From Gordionus sp. m RMFG-2023 (lineage: Eukaryota > Nematomorpha > Gordioida > Chordodea > Parachordodidae), in contig NC_088776.1 of assembly GCF_954871325.1 (NCBI RefSeq), forward strand, positions 44,968,569-45,032,568: 64,000 nucleotides of DNA. Reading direction: 5' to 3'. Both the position numbers and the translations under genes were made by a program. Below, in pieces: positions 11,456 through 25,754 of the stretch (the stretch's first letter is position 1; every line of letters begins with the position of its first letter). A model generated the notes under the pieces. It did not search any database. It had not been told where the DNA came from and saw only the letters and a program-made list of their open reading frames with translations.

Positions 11456-11461
11456 TTTATT
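11456..11461 (-). terminator. polyadenylation signal AATAAA of gene A
   Basis: AATAAA on the minus strand, 65 nt past the TAA stop of the ACSBG-like gene A (stop at 11527-11529). The position and spacing fit a short 3' UTR. In such AT-rich DNA a chance hexamer is possible. Confidence 0.45.
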
Positions 11462-11526
11462 ATCCTAAAATTTTTCTGTAATAGCTGTAAAGTTCTCTAG
11501 ATTAATAAAAAAAATCCTCATTAGAA

Positions 11527-14500
11527 TTAGATGTGCGTAATGTAACTCTCCGAATGCTTCAACGGGACAGAACCATTAGTATCTTCTGCTGATAAATGTT
11601 GCTTAGTACTGTCTCTTGCTTTAATAACCCTATGTTCATCATCATCTTCCTGATATAAAGAATCAATTTGTTTGGTGTACATTTTAACGACTATTGGTCT
11701 CCTTAACTTCATCGTAGGACCTACATTTGTTAATTCATTAATAAAAAGCTAGCTGATTTTTGGCATATAATTTCACTCATAAGATAATAATCAGAGATAA
11801 ACCGATAGAAATATTTCTCACGATCTTGGTCAGACGTTACCGGAGGATACTTTCAATTTTAACCAATATTATGGACTTTGACCCTCTTTTCCCCGAAGCC
11901 AATGATAATTTATCCCCTACCCACTCCTACTCTCCTAGCCATATCAAATCAATATTAATGAAAGGAACTCAAATTAAAACACAACCCTTCTTGTCCTATT
12001 CATTTAAACGACGATCTTGCATCATATCCCCTCCCCCTTCCTTCGTGATAGAGATTATTGTTCCCTATATAATATCATAAGATTATTTTGTTATTTCATC
12101 AAAACAACAATCATATAAAAAGGTCTTCATAATTTAAAACCTAATTCTCCGCCAACGACACTGAAATCTTTTAGTATGAATGTCCATTTACGTACCATGG
12201 AAGCTCTACTTACGGCTTCATCGTTGACCTTTTTCAAAGCTAAGTTAATAACATCATGCAATTTGGCTGGTTTTTGTTCTATAATTTGTTTTACACTTTT
12301 GATATTGCTTCCCTCGCCTAGGATAGATGACAGCCAAGCTTGAGCGGGACGCGTTAAAGTGTCTGAAGGTGTATTAGTGGAGGAGTCAAGTTCAGTCTGA
12401 TTTAAATTTGAATAAATAAATTATGTTTTTTCCAAATGTTTTGTTTTCTAAAGAGACTACTCGAAGTCAACTTCTATTATAGTTTAAAAAAAATGACAAT
12501 AGTCACTTTATCGAAGCTGGAGATCATCATGATTAGACATTTTAATGTTATATATTCTATACTGATTACTTACATTTTGTAGTTATTTATATAATTTGCG
12601 TATTTATCAGGAAAATCATTATGATTTTTTTTACAATTAGCACCACAAATGACTGTCAAACATTATTGATACATTTTATAAATGAAACCTTTAAGGAAAT
12701 TGGAGAAATTTTGAAAAAAAATTTTATTTAATCCTATGGGCGTTATTATCTAAAAATGAATAAAATAAATTTTTAAAAATTTGCGAGAATATTATATCTC
12801 TTACCTAAATTATTCATATTAGCTTACCCGGGGAAACAATAAAAAAACCATTATTAAACTGATAAGAAAAGAAGTAGAAGAATTCAAATAAAATTTTTGC
12901 GATTACTATTTTAAAAAATATTTAATTTTGTTTTAGAATTTAATGACATTATAATACTTATCTAAACTGACGATTTAATCTCCAAAATGCACCTTGAAGC
13001 GTCATGCTGGTGATACACCCTTTTTGGTTTCCCATATAAAATTCATCATATGTAAATGAAATTCTGATTTTTTAATATGGTCTAACTCAAGGAAATTGCC
13101 GTTATAACAGATTTATTTAAATTTCTATTCATCTACTTATAATTACAAGATTTGTCAGATTTGAAAAGTTATTAATAAAAAAGTTATAATTTTATTAAAA
13201 ATCACGGACCCTAACCCATATCTTTCAAACCTTTAATTAATCTCCCATATCTCTTTAATCATACTCTTAACGTCAGATACTTGTTTAATGTTTATATTTC
13301 ATTCAATTAAAAAAATGTCATTTAGTTGAACATTACTTGAGTTGAGCTATTATCATTATTTAAATGGAAAACAAAATGGCCTGTAACCAGCTGATTTGAT
13401 GCACATTTAAAAGAATAAAGGTCCGTCTAATGATACGTCCTTGATTAAATCTTAACATAGTCATGAATTATTATTTTTTTTTAAAATTCTCTGATATATT
13501 TTTTAGGTATAAATTATATAAAATATTTTTCCCCAAAAGTTGGAAAATTATTTCTATTTGTTTTTTTTACAAATTGTTTGATAAAAACGTCATATAGTAT
13601 CAACAATATTTTTTATTTTTTTACAAATTTCTCTACATGGCTACGTCCATCAACTAATAAATACCAAAACTCAATAACTAATTTCAGGGTCTCAATGTCC
13701 AAAAATTTTATTAAACAATTTTATGTGCATGATAATTAGAGACCTCATGATATTTATATGTAATAAAAATAATAAACAATTGCTTTAAAATAAATTAATT
13801 TGAAGTTTTAAAAATTCATTTTCATATCTTATAAAAAATAAATTTAAAATCCAGATGGGGTGGGGACGGGAGGATAGACGGTTTTTAATTGGACAGGATT
13901 TGGTAATCCTAATGCCAGGACGCGTTTTTTCCCTATCTTTTTCGCCTCTATAATGAATTTTTTATTAGAAATTATTAAAATCACCAATTTCTCGAAAAAT
14001 ATTTTAGGCATATTGTCAAGAAAATTAAAAAATTTTTAAATAAAAATTTAAAAATATTTTAGGCATATTGTCAAGAAAACTAAAAAAATAAAATTTTTAT
14101 AAAAAAAATGATTCCATATTTTTCATCTTTTTTTGGGATGGGTATCTGTCTTTCGAAAGGACGTTTGACCTTCTCTAATAGTGATTCTAATAATGATTAT
14201 AATACTCGATTATAGTATACAAATTGAGCTACTTTGATGGTCAAAAGGACGGATAAGAATTTCTTGTAATCTCCCACGACCATGGCGTTGCTAACAAACT
14301 CTCTTAGTTCGTTTTTTATAGCGTCTTCGATAGGAATTGGTGCCACATTTTCTCCTCCAGCTGTTATTATTAATTCTTTATTTTGTTTTGTTTCAAAAGA
14401 TAAAGATTTTATATTTCATAACAAAAAACATCATGTCAACGTTAACAAAGTAAAAGTGACAAAATGTGTAAATGCTTCAAGAAATAATTTCTTCCCCTTT

Positions 14501-17500
14501 TATTTTAAGTTTTTTAAAAAATATATATTACATATATATATAAATACAAAAAAAACAGTCTGATTTTAAATATAAAAATAATATTTGTGACAAATTTTAA
14601 AACTATTTAATCAAGATAAATATTTAAGTCAAACTTTCTGATTTAAGATAAAATGCAATTATAAGAAGTAAAAATTAGATTAAGATTTCTGAATAAACAG
14701 CTGAAAATGCTGAATTAACTCATTGATGAAAACAAATATGATTTTATGAACAATTTAAATACAAATTATAACGTGAATTAACTTCAAAAATTTTAAATTT
14801 ACAAAATCCATTATTCATATATAATAAAAGATATACATACCTTTAATCCTACCAGTAATGTAAACGAAAGGGCCCCCAGTCAGTGTCATATCAAGTCTAC
14901 TCAAATCCCCGGTTCTAAGCCAACCGTCCTTATCTATTGTTTCGTTTGTTTCCTTCTCCTTACGAATATAACCCATGAACACGTGACGACCTCGGAGACA
15001 AAGCTTTTTTTTTAAAATGTGAGTTGTTAATAAAGTGTATATTAAACATAAATTCCAAGATTTTTAAAAAAATATGAATCCTATCAAATTAGCATAAAAG
15101 CAAATAGGTTTTTAAATTTATTTTTAAAATATTTGGGAATCTTAAATTTTTAAAAGAAAGGGGGTTCTGATTCCTAAATTTGAAGCTGTTGCGAGGGTTT
15201 CATAGAGCCATGATCAAACCTGTCAGAGTACACTCTCCCTCCCTCAAAGTAGAACTTTTTTCGTTCGGACCTGGGTCCACAGGACCTAAATGTAAGGAAC
15301 GGATGGGCCCTAATTTTTTTAAACTATTTTTTCATTAAAAATATAAAGATTTCCTTTGCATACCTTCAATATTTTATTTTCCTCATGCTCATATGATTCA
15401 AATATCAATTATATATTTAATTATACAAATTACAACAGAATAAGGGCTCAGGATTTTAGGAATACTTTCTCATTTTTTCAAAATTAAAATAAATTCTTGA
15501 TAATGAGATTTTCTTATTTTAGATTTAAATACAATTAGAAATAATTGTAAGCTTTCGTTTAGCCATCATATATGATATAACAAAACTTTGTTTTTTGATG
15601 ATGAATTACACTTCGCTTACAATTCTATCCTCATAAATTAAGGCCAGACCTAATTTTAACATATAATTTTCGAGCAGAACTGTGAGAATCTGGCTGGAAA
15701 AATTTATTGTGTGGATTCGGGCCTAGAAAAAAATAAGATTTTTTTCGGACTCAAAAAATGTCTAGAAAATTTAAAAAAACCAAATTTCGTAATTGTTTCC
15801 CCATCAAAATTCAGTAGACCCTTCAAGTGTTTTGTATATTAAATTCTTGTTATGGTAAGATATATCATGCTCCGCCCTTAAGAAACTCTTCTACTGATCC
15901 GTGGTCACGTAGTAGTAATCACTTCTAATTTATTATTGATTGAAGCTATTACTTTCGAGAATTACATTTCTGTGAAAAGATCATTGGTTCAAAAAGCTTG
16001 TCACAAAAACTAATATTTTTCTTGTAGGATGTTTGAAAACATCTTAAAGGCCCTTATTAATATATATTCATTTTAAACATTTTTTTGAAGTTCAAAATAC
16101 ATTTAATATTTGTAATCTATCATTTAAAGAATACTTTTTATTATTCTAATCTATCACCCTTAAAGAATAAATTCATCTTATATTTATAATATATTATCAC
16201 GATAAAGATATTCTTCAATTTCTTTTATGTTAATTCGTAATTAAAAATAATAATTCTAATTTAAAACTTGGTTAAAATAAAATAAAACACCTATATAACA
16301 GAAATAATTTAATCACTAATTTTCTTAATCAATATAGTGAACAATGGCTAAAAAATGGCGAATTCGAGTCAATCCACATAAGCGTGTAGAAGAAAATCTG
16401 ATAGGTATTGAAGCGTGGCAATTATTTTAGCTTTCTTCAAAGCTAAGTTATAATAAAAAAAATCCCGAAGATGAGGTAATAGTATCGGGTAAGAACTAGG
16501 TTTCGTTTTTTAGCAGGTGAAAGTTAGATGACTCCATTGTCTTGTCAACAGATGCAAATCTTTATATTTTAAATTGTTGTAGGAACAGCGATTTAAAAAA
16601 AAATTATTGTCGAGTTTATCCAATTTCTTCTTTCTATAATGCCCTTTTCCCCTCAATTTTATCTAAAATAAAAGTAATAGTCAAAACTTCTCCAGAAGAT
16701 TCCTCAGCGGTAGTACCGAGTTTATTTTGAGTCCCAAGCATGGAGATTCCCACACTGCCTCCCCAATAATTTCCAAGGCCCGGGATATTGAGCGTGGCTG
16801 GTCCAGTGCATTCACTCATACCTTTTTTAACAAAAAAAATATTTTTTTTTTAGAGAATAAAATGAATTTAAATAAACATTATTATAAATTTGAGATCTTC
16901 AAATCTGATGGTCAAACTCTTAATTAAGCAACATTTTTCTTACTTTTAACTAATTTTTTAACTTTATTGTAATGAAAAAATTACTCTAATCTGAGAAATA
17001 CGTAAAGTTGTGGTAATACTCCTCTAATGGGGTGGGTTTTATCAATTTTAGGAATATAAGGAAGTGGATAATATTTATATTTCATAATAAGTAAACTTAA
17101 AATTTAATTTAAGTAATACTTCATCCTTTTTATTACATTTAATTTAGATGTACTTACATTGGCACATAAATTACTTAAAAAGTATTCAATTTGGGATAAA
17201 TACATTGCCCCTCCCCCTCCATAGTAACGACCCTGATGATAATCTAATGACATTTAAGTATCTAAAATTTTTTACCTAGATTAATATTTTAAAAAATAAT
17301 ATCCATTAATTTTTTTTACTAATTCTTAAACAGAATGGTGATTTAATTTTATAATACAATAAAAATTTTAAATTAAAAAAAAAATCAAACCATAGACTTC
17401 CATGATGGGAATATTGAGCGAATCCATGTAGAGCCGCGTTTCTTTGGCTAGCGGGGCACCCGTGCTGACTAAGTAATAACACCGATCTAAGCCTAAGGCT

Positions 17501-20500
17501 TTTTTAACCTTTTTAAAGACAAGAAAATTAGCCAAGCCCCAGGTCCACGGAACGGGTTTACTATTAATGATATAATTTTGTTTTAAAAAAAATTTAAAAC
17601 TCATTTCTATTAGGGTCAGTTCTTATTATAAATTAATGACAACCCAAATAAAAACCTATTCAATAATTTAAAAAAAACATTCTGGATGAGAAAAACTATC
17701 AACTACTTAAAATGAAAGAAGTTTCTTTATAAGGTTGTGTTCAAAATTTTAAATAAAAACTCAAAAGTTTTAAGAATTGCAAAACTTTCATGAGTTTTGA
17801 AAGATAGGAAAAGCATGTCTCGAATCTTCCATTAAATTTTAAAAAGTTGTTAAAATCTCCATTTAAAATATTCGAAATGTTGGATATTTAATTTATTAAT
17901 TCGATATTTTATATTGTTTATTTTGTAAAAATTTCACAAATTACAATGTTTGAATGATAAAATTTTCACAATTGTAAAACTTTTAAGAACAACATTCGCG
18001 AATTAGAAAAAATTATTTAAGCCAACATTTTAATTTTACATAAAAATTGGCATATATTTTTTTTCCTTAATTTTTTATATTTAGGACATAGTCTAAATTG
18101 GTTAAAAAAAGAATTAAGCATAATATTTCGACTTCTATTCTTTCTTAATAAGTCTTCACTACTGCTTAATAAATCTTCATAATTTTAAAAATATATATTT
18201 CGTATGGGGATTCGGAATCCGTTGGGATTCGAAATCTCTTGATTTTAAAGCCTTTACCGAGGGCGATACGATATACAATTAAAATTTTACAGATAACGAT
18301 ACTTTAAAAATAGAAACCAATACTGCTACAAATTTTAATGCTGGTTAGTGCCGATACAAATATCCACAAATATCTTCGATATGATACATAAAATCACCGA
18401 TATTTTTCGATACATTTTTATAATTTATTAATAACAGTAATAGTAGTACATATTAAATGAAATATTTTTAAAAATTAACATCAATTCCCAAATATTATTA
18501 TTATTTGATTTTTAATCAAGATCAAAGACAATGAGACATTGGAATTTTAAAATCATTGTCCATAAAGTTTAATAAAAAATGTATCGGATACAGGATACTT
18601 TAAATAGGCTGAAAATTTATATATATTTTTCCATTAAAAAATTTCGCTTTCTACTGATGATGTTAAAAATTTTCTGATCAAAATGAATCATATCTTAATT
18701 TTAATATTCACCTCTTTAACATAGGTAGCAATTCCTTCATAATCACTTACTTCCCCCAAAAACTTTCTCAAATAAATTGATCATCTATTAGTTAAAGGGT
18801 CTTTTAAAAATGATAATTATAATAAAATTTTAATTTCATGAAACCTTTTTTAAAGTGAAAAGGCATGGTAGAAAAGAAAGATTTGTATAAATATTAAATA
18901 TTTAGCAAAAAAATATATTAATATCAAATAATCCTGACCCCCTCATGAGAGATTCTGTTCCCTCCGAACCCACTTCTTTAGCCCAAGCTGCTATTTTCTT
19001 TTTTATGCCTGTTGCTTGACCACCCATTTCTTGCATTTTTTCCGTGATTTTTTCCCACACCCTAGGAACTCCTATGAATATCGTAGGCCTAATTTGTCTA
19101 AGATAAAGAGCTAGGGTGCCCTAATAAATCAAATTTTATATTTAAGAAACATTTTTTGGCAAGGCTGAAATTAGCGTTGCCAAGCTTTTAATCTAAAAAA
19201 GCGAACTTTTGAGTCTCCGCTCAGCAATTGAGACAAATATATTTTTTTAATAAACTTGGCTAATCATAGGTATTGAAATTTTTATTTACACCCTTATGTC
19301 TCACCTTCGACATTATTGTATCCTACTTATTAACTTTTGGCAACTGGCGTTAATTATAATTTAAAAATATATATTTCTTTTTTTAAATATTAATTTTCCC
19401 ATCTCTAACTTTGAGAACATCGGGATGTGCAAAGTATATGGTATTCGCGGTATCCATAACAAGATACATATCCACGATTTGAGCGGCTACATGGCTCAAT
19501 GGTAAATAAGTTAGTAATACTTCTTTGTGATCCCTTACTTTAATCATCACAGCGACTTGTCTGGATGTCCAGGTTAACTGTTAAAAATATATAAGAGTAT
19601 ATAAATTATATATGATTAAACTGTTTTAAGGTTTAATAACTACACTTGATATAAGATAGATGCACGATGAAAGGGTAATTAAATTTAGAATATCCAATAT
19701 TTTAAAATCTTACGCGAAAATGTTATGATTATTCAATTTCGGATGAAAAAAAACACAATAAATATCCGATTAAATGAGAAGTAAAATTTTCTCCATTTTA
19801 GTGTTTAAAAAAAAATTGGAACCCTGGACATCTTAAAATAAATCAGAAATTAATCAAAAGACATGCTATAAAACACCATTGAGTTATTACGTTGTCATGA
19901 CTTATCATGACACCCTTAGGATTTCCTGTGGTACCGGAAGTAAAAATAAGTGAACAACACATATTAGCGCGCAAAGTACTCAGTCTAGCTTCTAATTCTT
20001 TGTCCGTGACATGATCAGAAAGTTGTATGAAATCTTTCCACTTAATATATATAAAATATATTTTGATGGTAAAAAATTAAATAAGTAATATTTTAAAATC
20101 ATAAAATTCATTTTGTGTCATTTAATCCAGGTGGAGCCAAACGGCTCGACCCATTTAGAAGATTTAATCGTAAATATTAACCTCTAGAATTAAATAGGGC
20201 TGAATTTTTACAATTACATTCTTAAAATGAGTCAAATAATTTGGCGCGACCCATTAACTCTAAACCAAATACAACCTTTCTTAATTGCCGTATTTTAGCA
20301 TTTTTGATATTTATCTTTATGCAATCAAAGAATATCCTTCTAAAATATCATCATTATATTTATTCTACTTAATTGATAAATTTTTAATAGCGTTTAAAAG
20401 GGCATTAAAAATTAAATATTTTATAAATAAAAAATAATGTGTTCAACATATGGCAAATGTATTTTGAAAACAATTATACCGAATAAATCTTGAATCCATC

Positions 20501-23500
20501 GCCCGTTACATTGGTTTGAGGCTTACCCCTATATTGTATGGCGGCTTTAAGCATCGGTAGTCTATCCCTAATTTTAAGAATCTTAGCTAATTGCGTGGAA
20601 TCCTCGACTACAACCAAATTCGAGCAACTGTCGTTCAAAATATTATAACACGTTTCCGCATTGTTTGTGGTGTATATTCCGGTGGATAAGCCTCTTTATT
20701 CCCCGCATTATGTGCATAGTTTAATCAAAGTGTTAAATATTATAACAATTTGTGAAAAATAATCTTACTATTTTGGACATTCCTCGATATTCCATTTTAT
20801 TAAATATAAAAAATTAAATAGAGAGAAATATTAGTGAAGAACGGGGTCAAGAGAAATGAGATGGAAATGTTAGCTGTTATTAGTAAAAGGCAATTTTTTT
20901 AGACAATTGCCTAAAAAATAATTTTGATTTTTTTTGACCTAAAAATCACCAAAACTTTTAAATGTCTTACATAATAATAATGTACTGATCAATCATACCA
21001 GGTTTCTAGCTTGAATATAAAGATCATCAAATCATATAAAATTTCTAATTACCATCAAATGTTAAGGTGAAAAAGAAAACAAGTACGTCTACAATTAAAT
21101 CTAAATATGAAAAGTTAAGAAATAACAGATAATTAATTTTTTTTGGCGTGGTGTGCATATAAATTTTTTTTTAAAAAAAGCAAAATGGAGGTGTTTGGAA
21201 TGGGTACATCTATGTTTTATCCTATTATATCTGCTTCCATAGTTCACATTGATTTTTTTGTAATATCTAGTAAGTATACTATTTATAAAGTCAATTTTAT
21301 TCAATTCCCATTTAACCCATACATTATGTTATAGGTCTGCATTGGGCAGGTTTTGCTCGCCCGCCCATACTTCGAACAGGCGTGGTATCTAAAATATTTT
21401 CAACATTTGGTGGTGATGGGTGATTTAAAAACTTTTTAAGAATTGGGAGGGAGCGTGGGCAGGTGAATTTTTATTCAGGCTAAATAAAGAGAACTTCAAT
21501 TTATTAAAACTAATAGTTTTATTTCATAATATTGCACATTATAAATGTTAAATACATGAATATAAATTAATAAAGAGTCAAACCAGTCTTAAAATAATTT
21601 TTAAACATTACGTTGACGGGCGATTTGTAGATAAATGGGCGAACAGGCGGATAAAAATTATAAATGGGAGGGTAGGTTAAAATTTTCAAACAACGAGTGG
21701 GCGGACTTTTTTAAAAAAAACCCCCCTATTGCAGATCTCTACGATATGTCATCTAGCACGAGCGAGATGTCAAAAAAAATCGATCTCCACTAAACATTAA
21801 GTAGCGTCTATATCATATAATGGAGTTAATAAAAATGGGTTGAAGTGAAATAAAATAATCTTATCGCAAAAGAATTAAAATCCTGGTTCCCGTTCTAAAT
21901 TGTTAAAAAAATGTGAATTTCGCTTACATCTCCTAGAAAATTTTTAAATTAAATTTGAAATGAATATTAATAGATGCTAGGGAAGTAAACATTTGTATTT
22001 ATAATAAGTTTTTTTTTTAAAAATCGTTAAAAATGGGGAATATCATAATATTCTCAAAGGTAGTTCACAATTCTGAGAACAATGATATTTTAAACGATAT
22101 TTTTTTTTAAACTCATTTTAACTACAAGTGTTTATTTCCTTAGTGTTATTAATAATACTTTTAAAATTTTATAGGAGATATGAACTAGATTCCCAATTTT
22201 TAGCGACTTTAAACATATCAAAAAATCCTTATTATCTAATTCTGGCCTCCTCTACTTTGGTAACATCATACCCTTTATCAATTAGGTTATAAGACAAATA
22301 TACTAACACATCCACTTATCCATTAAAAAAAAGGTATTATATATATATATAATGAAAAAAATAAAACATAGACTTCTTATTATTTGGTTCATTATAATGG
22401 TTTTATTTTTGGGAAATCGATAATAAAAAACCAAATTTTGGTTTTTCAAAAGAAAAAACAAAACCAGAATTATCCGGTTGTATAAAAAAAAATAAAAAGT
22501 TGAGGAAGATTTTATACATGAATTTTATAAATATTATCCAAAAAAAGAAAATATTATAATTATAATACAATTTCCATAATAATAATTAAATATACTAACC
22601 CAGCAAATATAGCACCGAAATTGGAGTAAAACCATTCGGGTGAATTGAAGCCCATGATACCAACGCCGTGTTTAGGTTCCAGTCCTATCTAAAGATTGTT
22701 TTTCATAAATCATTATAAAATGTTAAGATAAGATAAGATCATATGAAAAATATTACAGCGATTTATATGCTGAAACTTTTATATATATTTTTTAAAAACT
22801 TATAAATAATATAAGGAACGATTAATCGAATTCAATAAATAAAAAAAAACTAAGGCCCAAATAAATAAGAATACAATAATGAATGAATGATATCAGAAAT
22901 GAGTCGATACCACTTTTTCAGACGAAGCCAATACAAAATACTACAACAGATACTAATAAAAAATAAGTAGATACAAATAAAATAGTGTTAGGTATATTTA
23001 TCAGAGACCTGCAGAGGTACCATTAGCACGACCGCCCGGATTATTTTTTTAAAAATTTTTTTGGACCTGCCCGGATTTTTTTAAAATATATTATATATAT
23101 TTTTAATTTTTATAGCTAATAATGACGATTTAAAGTATTTGGTTTATTTTTTAAAAAAAACTTTCAGGCCAGGTCCGGGTTTTTAAAAAAATCTCAAGCC
23201 CGGCTAAGAAAAATCCGGTACGGCACGTGTGCCCGATCCGGGCTTAGGGGCGGGCCAGCAAATCTTATTGAAAAAAAGGAAAGATTTTATTAGTAAATTA
23301 TTATTATAAAGTAAAGCTAAGATAGGATGCATTGAAAATTTTGAAAATGATCTTATAATATTTCAAAAATAAAAACTAGTATATAAGGGATAAATTAGTT
23401 AAGAACATCCTATTCAAAATTATGCTATTTTCTTCGAATGGTTTATTGAATTTATTTTCCCCACATATTAATATTATGTTGTTACTCATATCATTATTTT

Positions 23501-24671
23501 TCTTAGAAAAGGCGGAAATGATATGCATAAAATGTAATTGGTTAAAGATGACGATTAAATGACTTAATCAAGCGAAACGATGTAAATATTTACGGCGATA
23601 AAGGCTCTAGCAGTTCTCCTGGCCATCTCGTAATACTCCTTGTAAGTGACCGATATCCATGGCTGATCTATGGGTTCACAACTATCATCGTAAACTTGAT
23701 ATTTCAAAGCTACAAAATCGGGATAAGAGCTGACCACTTTGAGAAACCGATCTGGGACGGTAACGGGTTCTATAGATCCAGGACCGCTTGGCTCTAGCCT
23801 TAGTAAAACTGCTTTTTCTGGATCGTGGCATATATAATTCGTAGCTTCTACATATTATATGACAATTTTAAAAAAATACAATATGATCTTTATATAGAAC
23901 TCATATTACCCCAAACTAAAGGTCGGGTAAGCAATGATAGGAGAAAAAAATTAAATATCGTTTCTAAATCAGTTCTCTATAAATGTGGAATCTATTGGTG
24001 ATTGATATATATAAATAAGAAGCATACTTAGGCTGACATTTTAATAATTTAGATTTGTGATGTATAAACAGCAGTGATACGAGAGAAAAAATAATTCGTG
24101 ATGACAAAAGAAATAGAAAGATTTTGTCATTTTTTTGGATAAAAATCAATAACGGAGATGAAGAAACAAATATATAAATTTAACTCGGACATTTGTCATC
24201 CAGAATATTAATTTTGTATGCTCAAAATAATTATGAATAAAAAATTTCTTATTATTAGAAAATTATATCAATTTTCCAATGACGTAAAAGGGATAGTTTG
24301 AAAAAAAGTGGAAAATGGCCAATAAAAAAATTCAAATTTGAGGGTGTGGCCAAATATTTGAAAAAAATATGAAAGTATTAGATACAAAAGCTAAAGATTT
24401 CTTTAATGTTTATAATAATGTAATTCAATGATAAATAACATGAAATATATATTTATTTTTAATCTAAGTAAATCTAATTATGTCATAAACAGAATTAATG
24501 CAAGCGTCATAGATAGGGAAAAGAAACGCAACTCACCAAATCCATAAGATAATTTAAAATGTCTTTAATAAAATAATTTAAATTTTTTTAACCTGCTAAA
24601 TTATATTCGACCGTCTGCTTGTTTGCTATTCCGTTAGGTATATGATAACTAGAATCATCTGAATCCGACAT
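11527..24671 (-). CDS. ACSBG: bubblegum-type acyl-CoA synthetase, gene A (13 exons, 731 aa)
   Basis: ATP-dependent long-chain fatty-acid CoA ligase of the ACSBG/bubblegum group (acyl-adenylate, then acyl-CoA; usually membrane-associated in the cytoplasm). Exons on the minus strand: 24593-24671, 23594-23847, 22600-22688, 20480-20693, 19891-20040, 19410-19577, 18939-19120, 17391-17560, 16688-16821, 14841-15003, 14233-14375, 12141-12396, 11527-11720. They total 2196 bp, all introns are GT-AG and all phases agree. Motifs: PEW near residue 128, FAGG at the exon 3/4 junction, P-loop TSGTTGNPKG (246-255), LPLSHVAAQ, GVPRVWEKI, YGMSECTG (435-442, split by an intron), TGD (511-513), ITGRIKELIITAGGENVAP, and C-terminal GPTMKLRRP. 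The length equals the vertebrate ACSBG1 size (about 724 aa). The start ATG (MSDSDDSSYH) is the only one joining the frame in phase. The private intron after VYG and the lack of the insert seen in gene B distinguish the paralogues. Not obviously broken. Confidence 0.93.
11760..12080 (+). other. 106-codon open frame antisense in gene A intron 12, doubtful
   Basis: An open frame inside the intron between the last two exons of gene A, on the opposite strand. The first ATG (in TATTATGGACTTTGAC) leaves 69 codons, reading MDFDPLFPEANDNLSPTHSY and onward, rich in Ser/Pro/Ile. GC content is higher than in the surroundings. No motif is recognised. It may be chance, a transposon scrap, or an exon of a nested gene. 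Confidence 0.15.
12397..14232. other. gene A intron 11, AT-rich, no nested gene seen
   Basis: This 1.8-kb intron holds an exact 30-bp direct repeat (13995-14024 and 14050-14079) and a GC-richer patch near 13850-13935. Nothing coding was recognised. Confidence 0.5.
13995..14079. repeat. 30-bp direct repeat, two exact copies
   Basis: The 30 bases at 13995-14024 recur exactly at 14050-14079, sharing the core TTTTAGGCATATTGTCAAG, separated by 25 bp. A local duplication inside an intron. Confidence 0.8.
15004..16687. other. gene A intron 9, no nested gene supported
   Basis: A 1.7-kb intron. A 28-codon ATG frame near 16344 (MAKKWRIRVNPHKRVEEN) looks coding-like but is too short to assign. The patch at 15160-15310 is relatively GC-rich and contains the near-palindrome GGACCTGGGTCCACAGGACC. 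No transposon ends were identified. Confidence 0.4.
17561..18938. other. gene A intron 7 with possible decayed repeat
   Basis: Between about 18190 and 18610 words such as CGATACGATA, CCGATAC and TCGATACATT recur, and near the right side TATCGGATACAGGATAC. Such clustered GATAC/TATCG words resemble hAT sub-terminal repeats, but no clear termini or target duplication were found. Confidence 0.3.
21332..21741. mobile_element. hAT-like MITE in gene A intron 3 (410 bp)
   Basis: The left end is TAGGTCTGCATTGGGCAGG and the right end is CTATTGCAGATCTCTA. The complement of the latter, TAGAGATCTGCAATAGG, matches the left end with few changes. GGCGGG / CGGGCG-type words cluster near both ends (GCTCGCCCGCCC, GACGGGCGATTTG, GTGGGCGGAC). 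There is no coding DNA. The flanks (ACATTATG and ACGATATG) look like a worn 8-bp target duplication. Confidence 0.6.
23002..23264. mobile_element. MITE of the CAGAGACCTGCAG hAT family in gene A intron 2
   Basis: The left end CAGAGACCTGCAGAGGTACC equals the terminus of the 8841-10603 element. The interior keeps the CCCGGATT / CCGGGTTT / AAGCCCGG words, and the right side ends near CGGGCCAGCAAATC, a degraded terminus. About 260 bp, non-coding, with no clear target duplication. Confidence 0.7.
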
Positions 24672-25754
24672 ACCTCGAGGTATTGAAATTTCTTAAAATA
24701 AGTTTTGAAGGGTCTATATAGGGGTATTTTTTAATTAAATTCTTGAAAATATATTAAAAATAATATTGGTAAGTTTAATCGGAATTTTTTTTAAGTAATA
24801 AAGTAAAAATAAATACGATATTTTTTAAAAATATAATAAAATTTGTTGTTAAAAATTTAGCCAAATTTATTCGAGGATATTATATTTTGAAGGTCTTATT
24901 AAGTCTCAACTCAATTTTATAAATATATTATATTAAAATAATGACGAAATAATGGTAAACTTTAATCCGTAAGATGTTAAACCTTTTTAGATATATATAA
25001 TATAATCTTCAATAACATGTGACGATATAAGATCAATTTAAATTACATCTATTCAATATAACGAGTATCACTCAAAGATGGATTTTTTCTTCGCAACAGG
25101 TTGTCTTAAATATAGAGAACCATATGATATTTGTTCGCAGATGGTTTGGATATTAGCGATAAGAATCGTTTATAAGAAAATTAGTTCCCAGAGTTCAGCG
25201 GGCCTCGGTCCGAGGAAAGGAAATTTCCTAATGGGTTCTTATGTCCGGTTCATAATTTTTCTTATGAAGGAAAACGACATAAATTTGCCTAATTATCAGT
25301 TTTAAAAAGATTCAAAAAATTCAGCTTACCACATAAAAATATTTTAAACATTTGTTTAACTCGGCCCGAAATAGTTCCTTGGTTCGGCTCGATGTTTCTA
25401 ATTATATTACTCGGGCGTTCATAATTTGTAGACTACTTTTATAATATTTATAATTTATGTCTAACCGACTAAAATATAATTAGTTATTATACAAGGAAAG
25501 TTCAATAGTAAGAAATGAATTTTATTTTTATAACAAATAATAAATTAATTAATTTTTTTACTATTTTGTATTTTAATTAAATTAAGCCTATCTCTGTTTA
25601 TAATTTTGCCATCTTTCTTTGAAATTTTGAATAGATGACATAATAACACTCCCCCTCCGCCTCATTCTAAATTTTTTTTGCTTTTATTTAATATATTAGA
25701 TACTACACATTTCATTTTCATTTATAATGAATATAATTCGATTTTTGAATTTAA

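Noticed and set aside
14282-14563. 93-codon plus-strand frame with a hydrophobic start
   Set aside because: Antisense shadow of the gene A exon at 14233-14375; the rest is intron.
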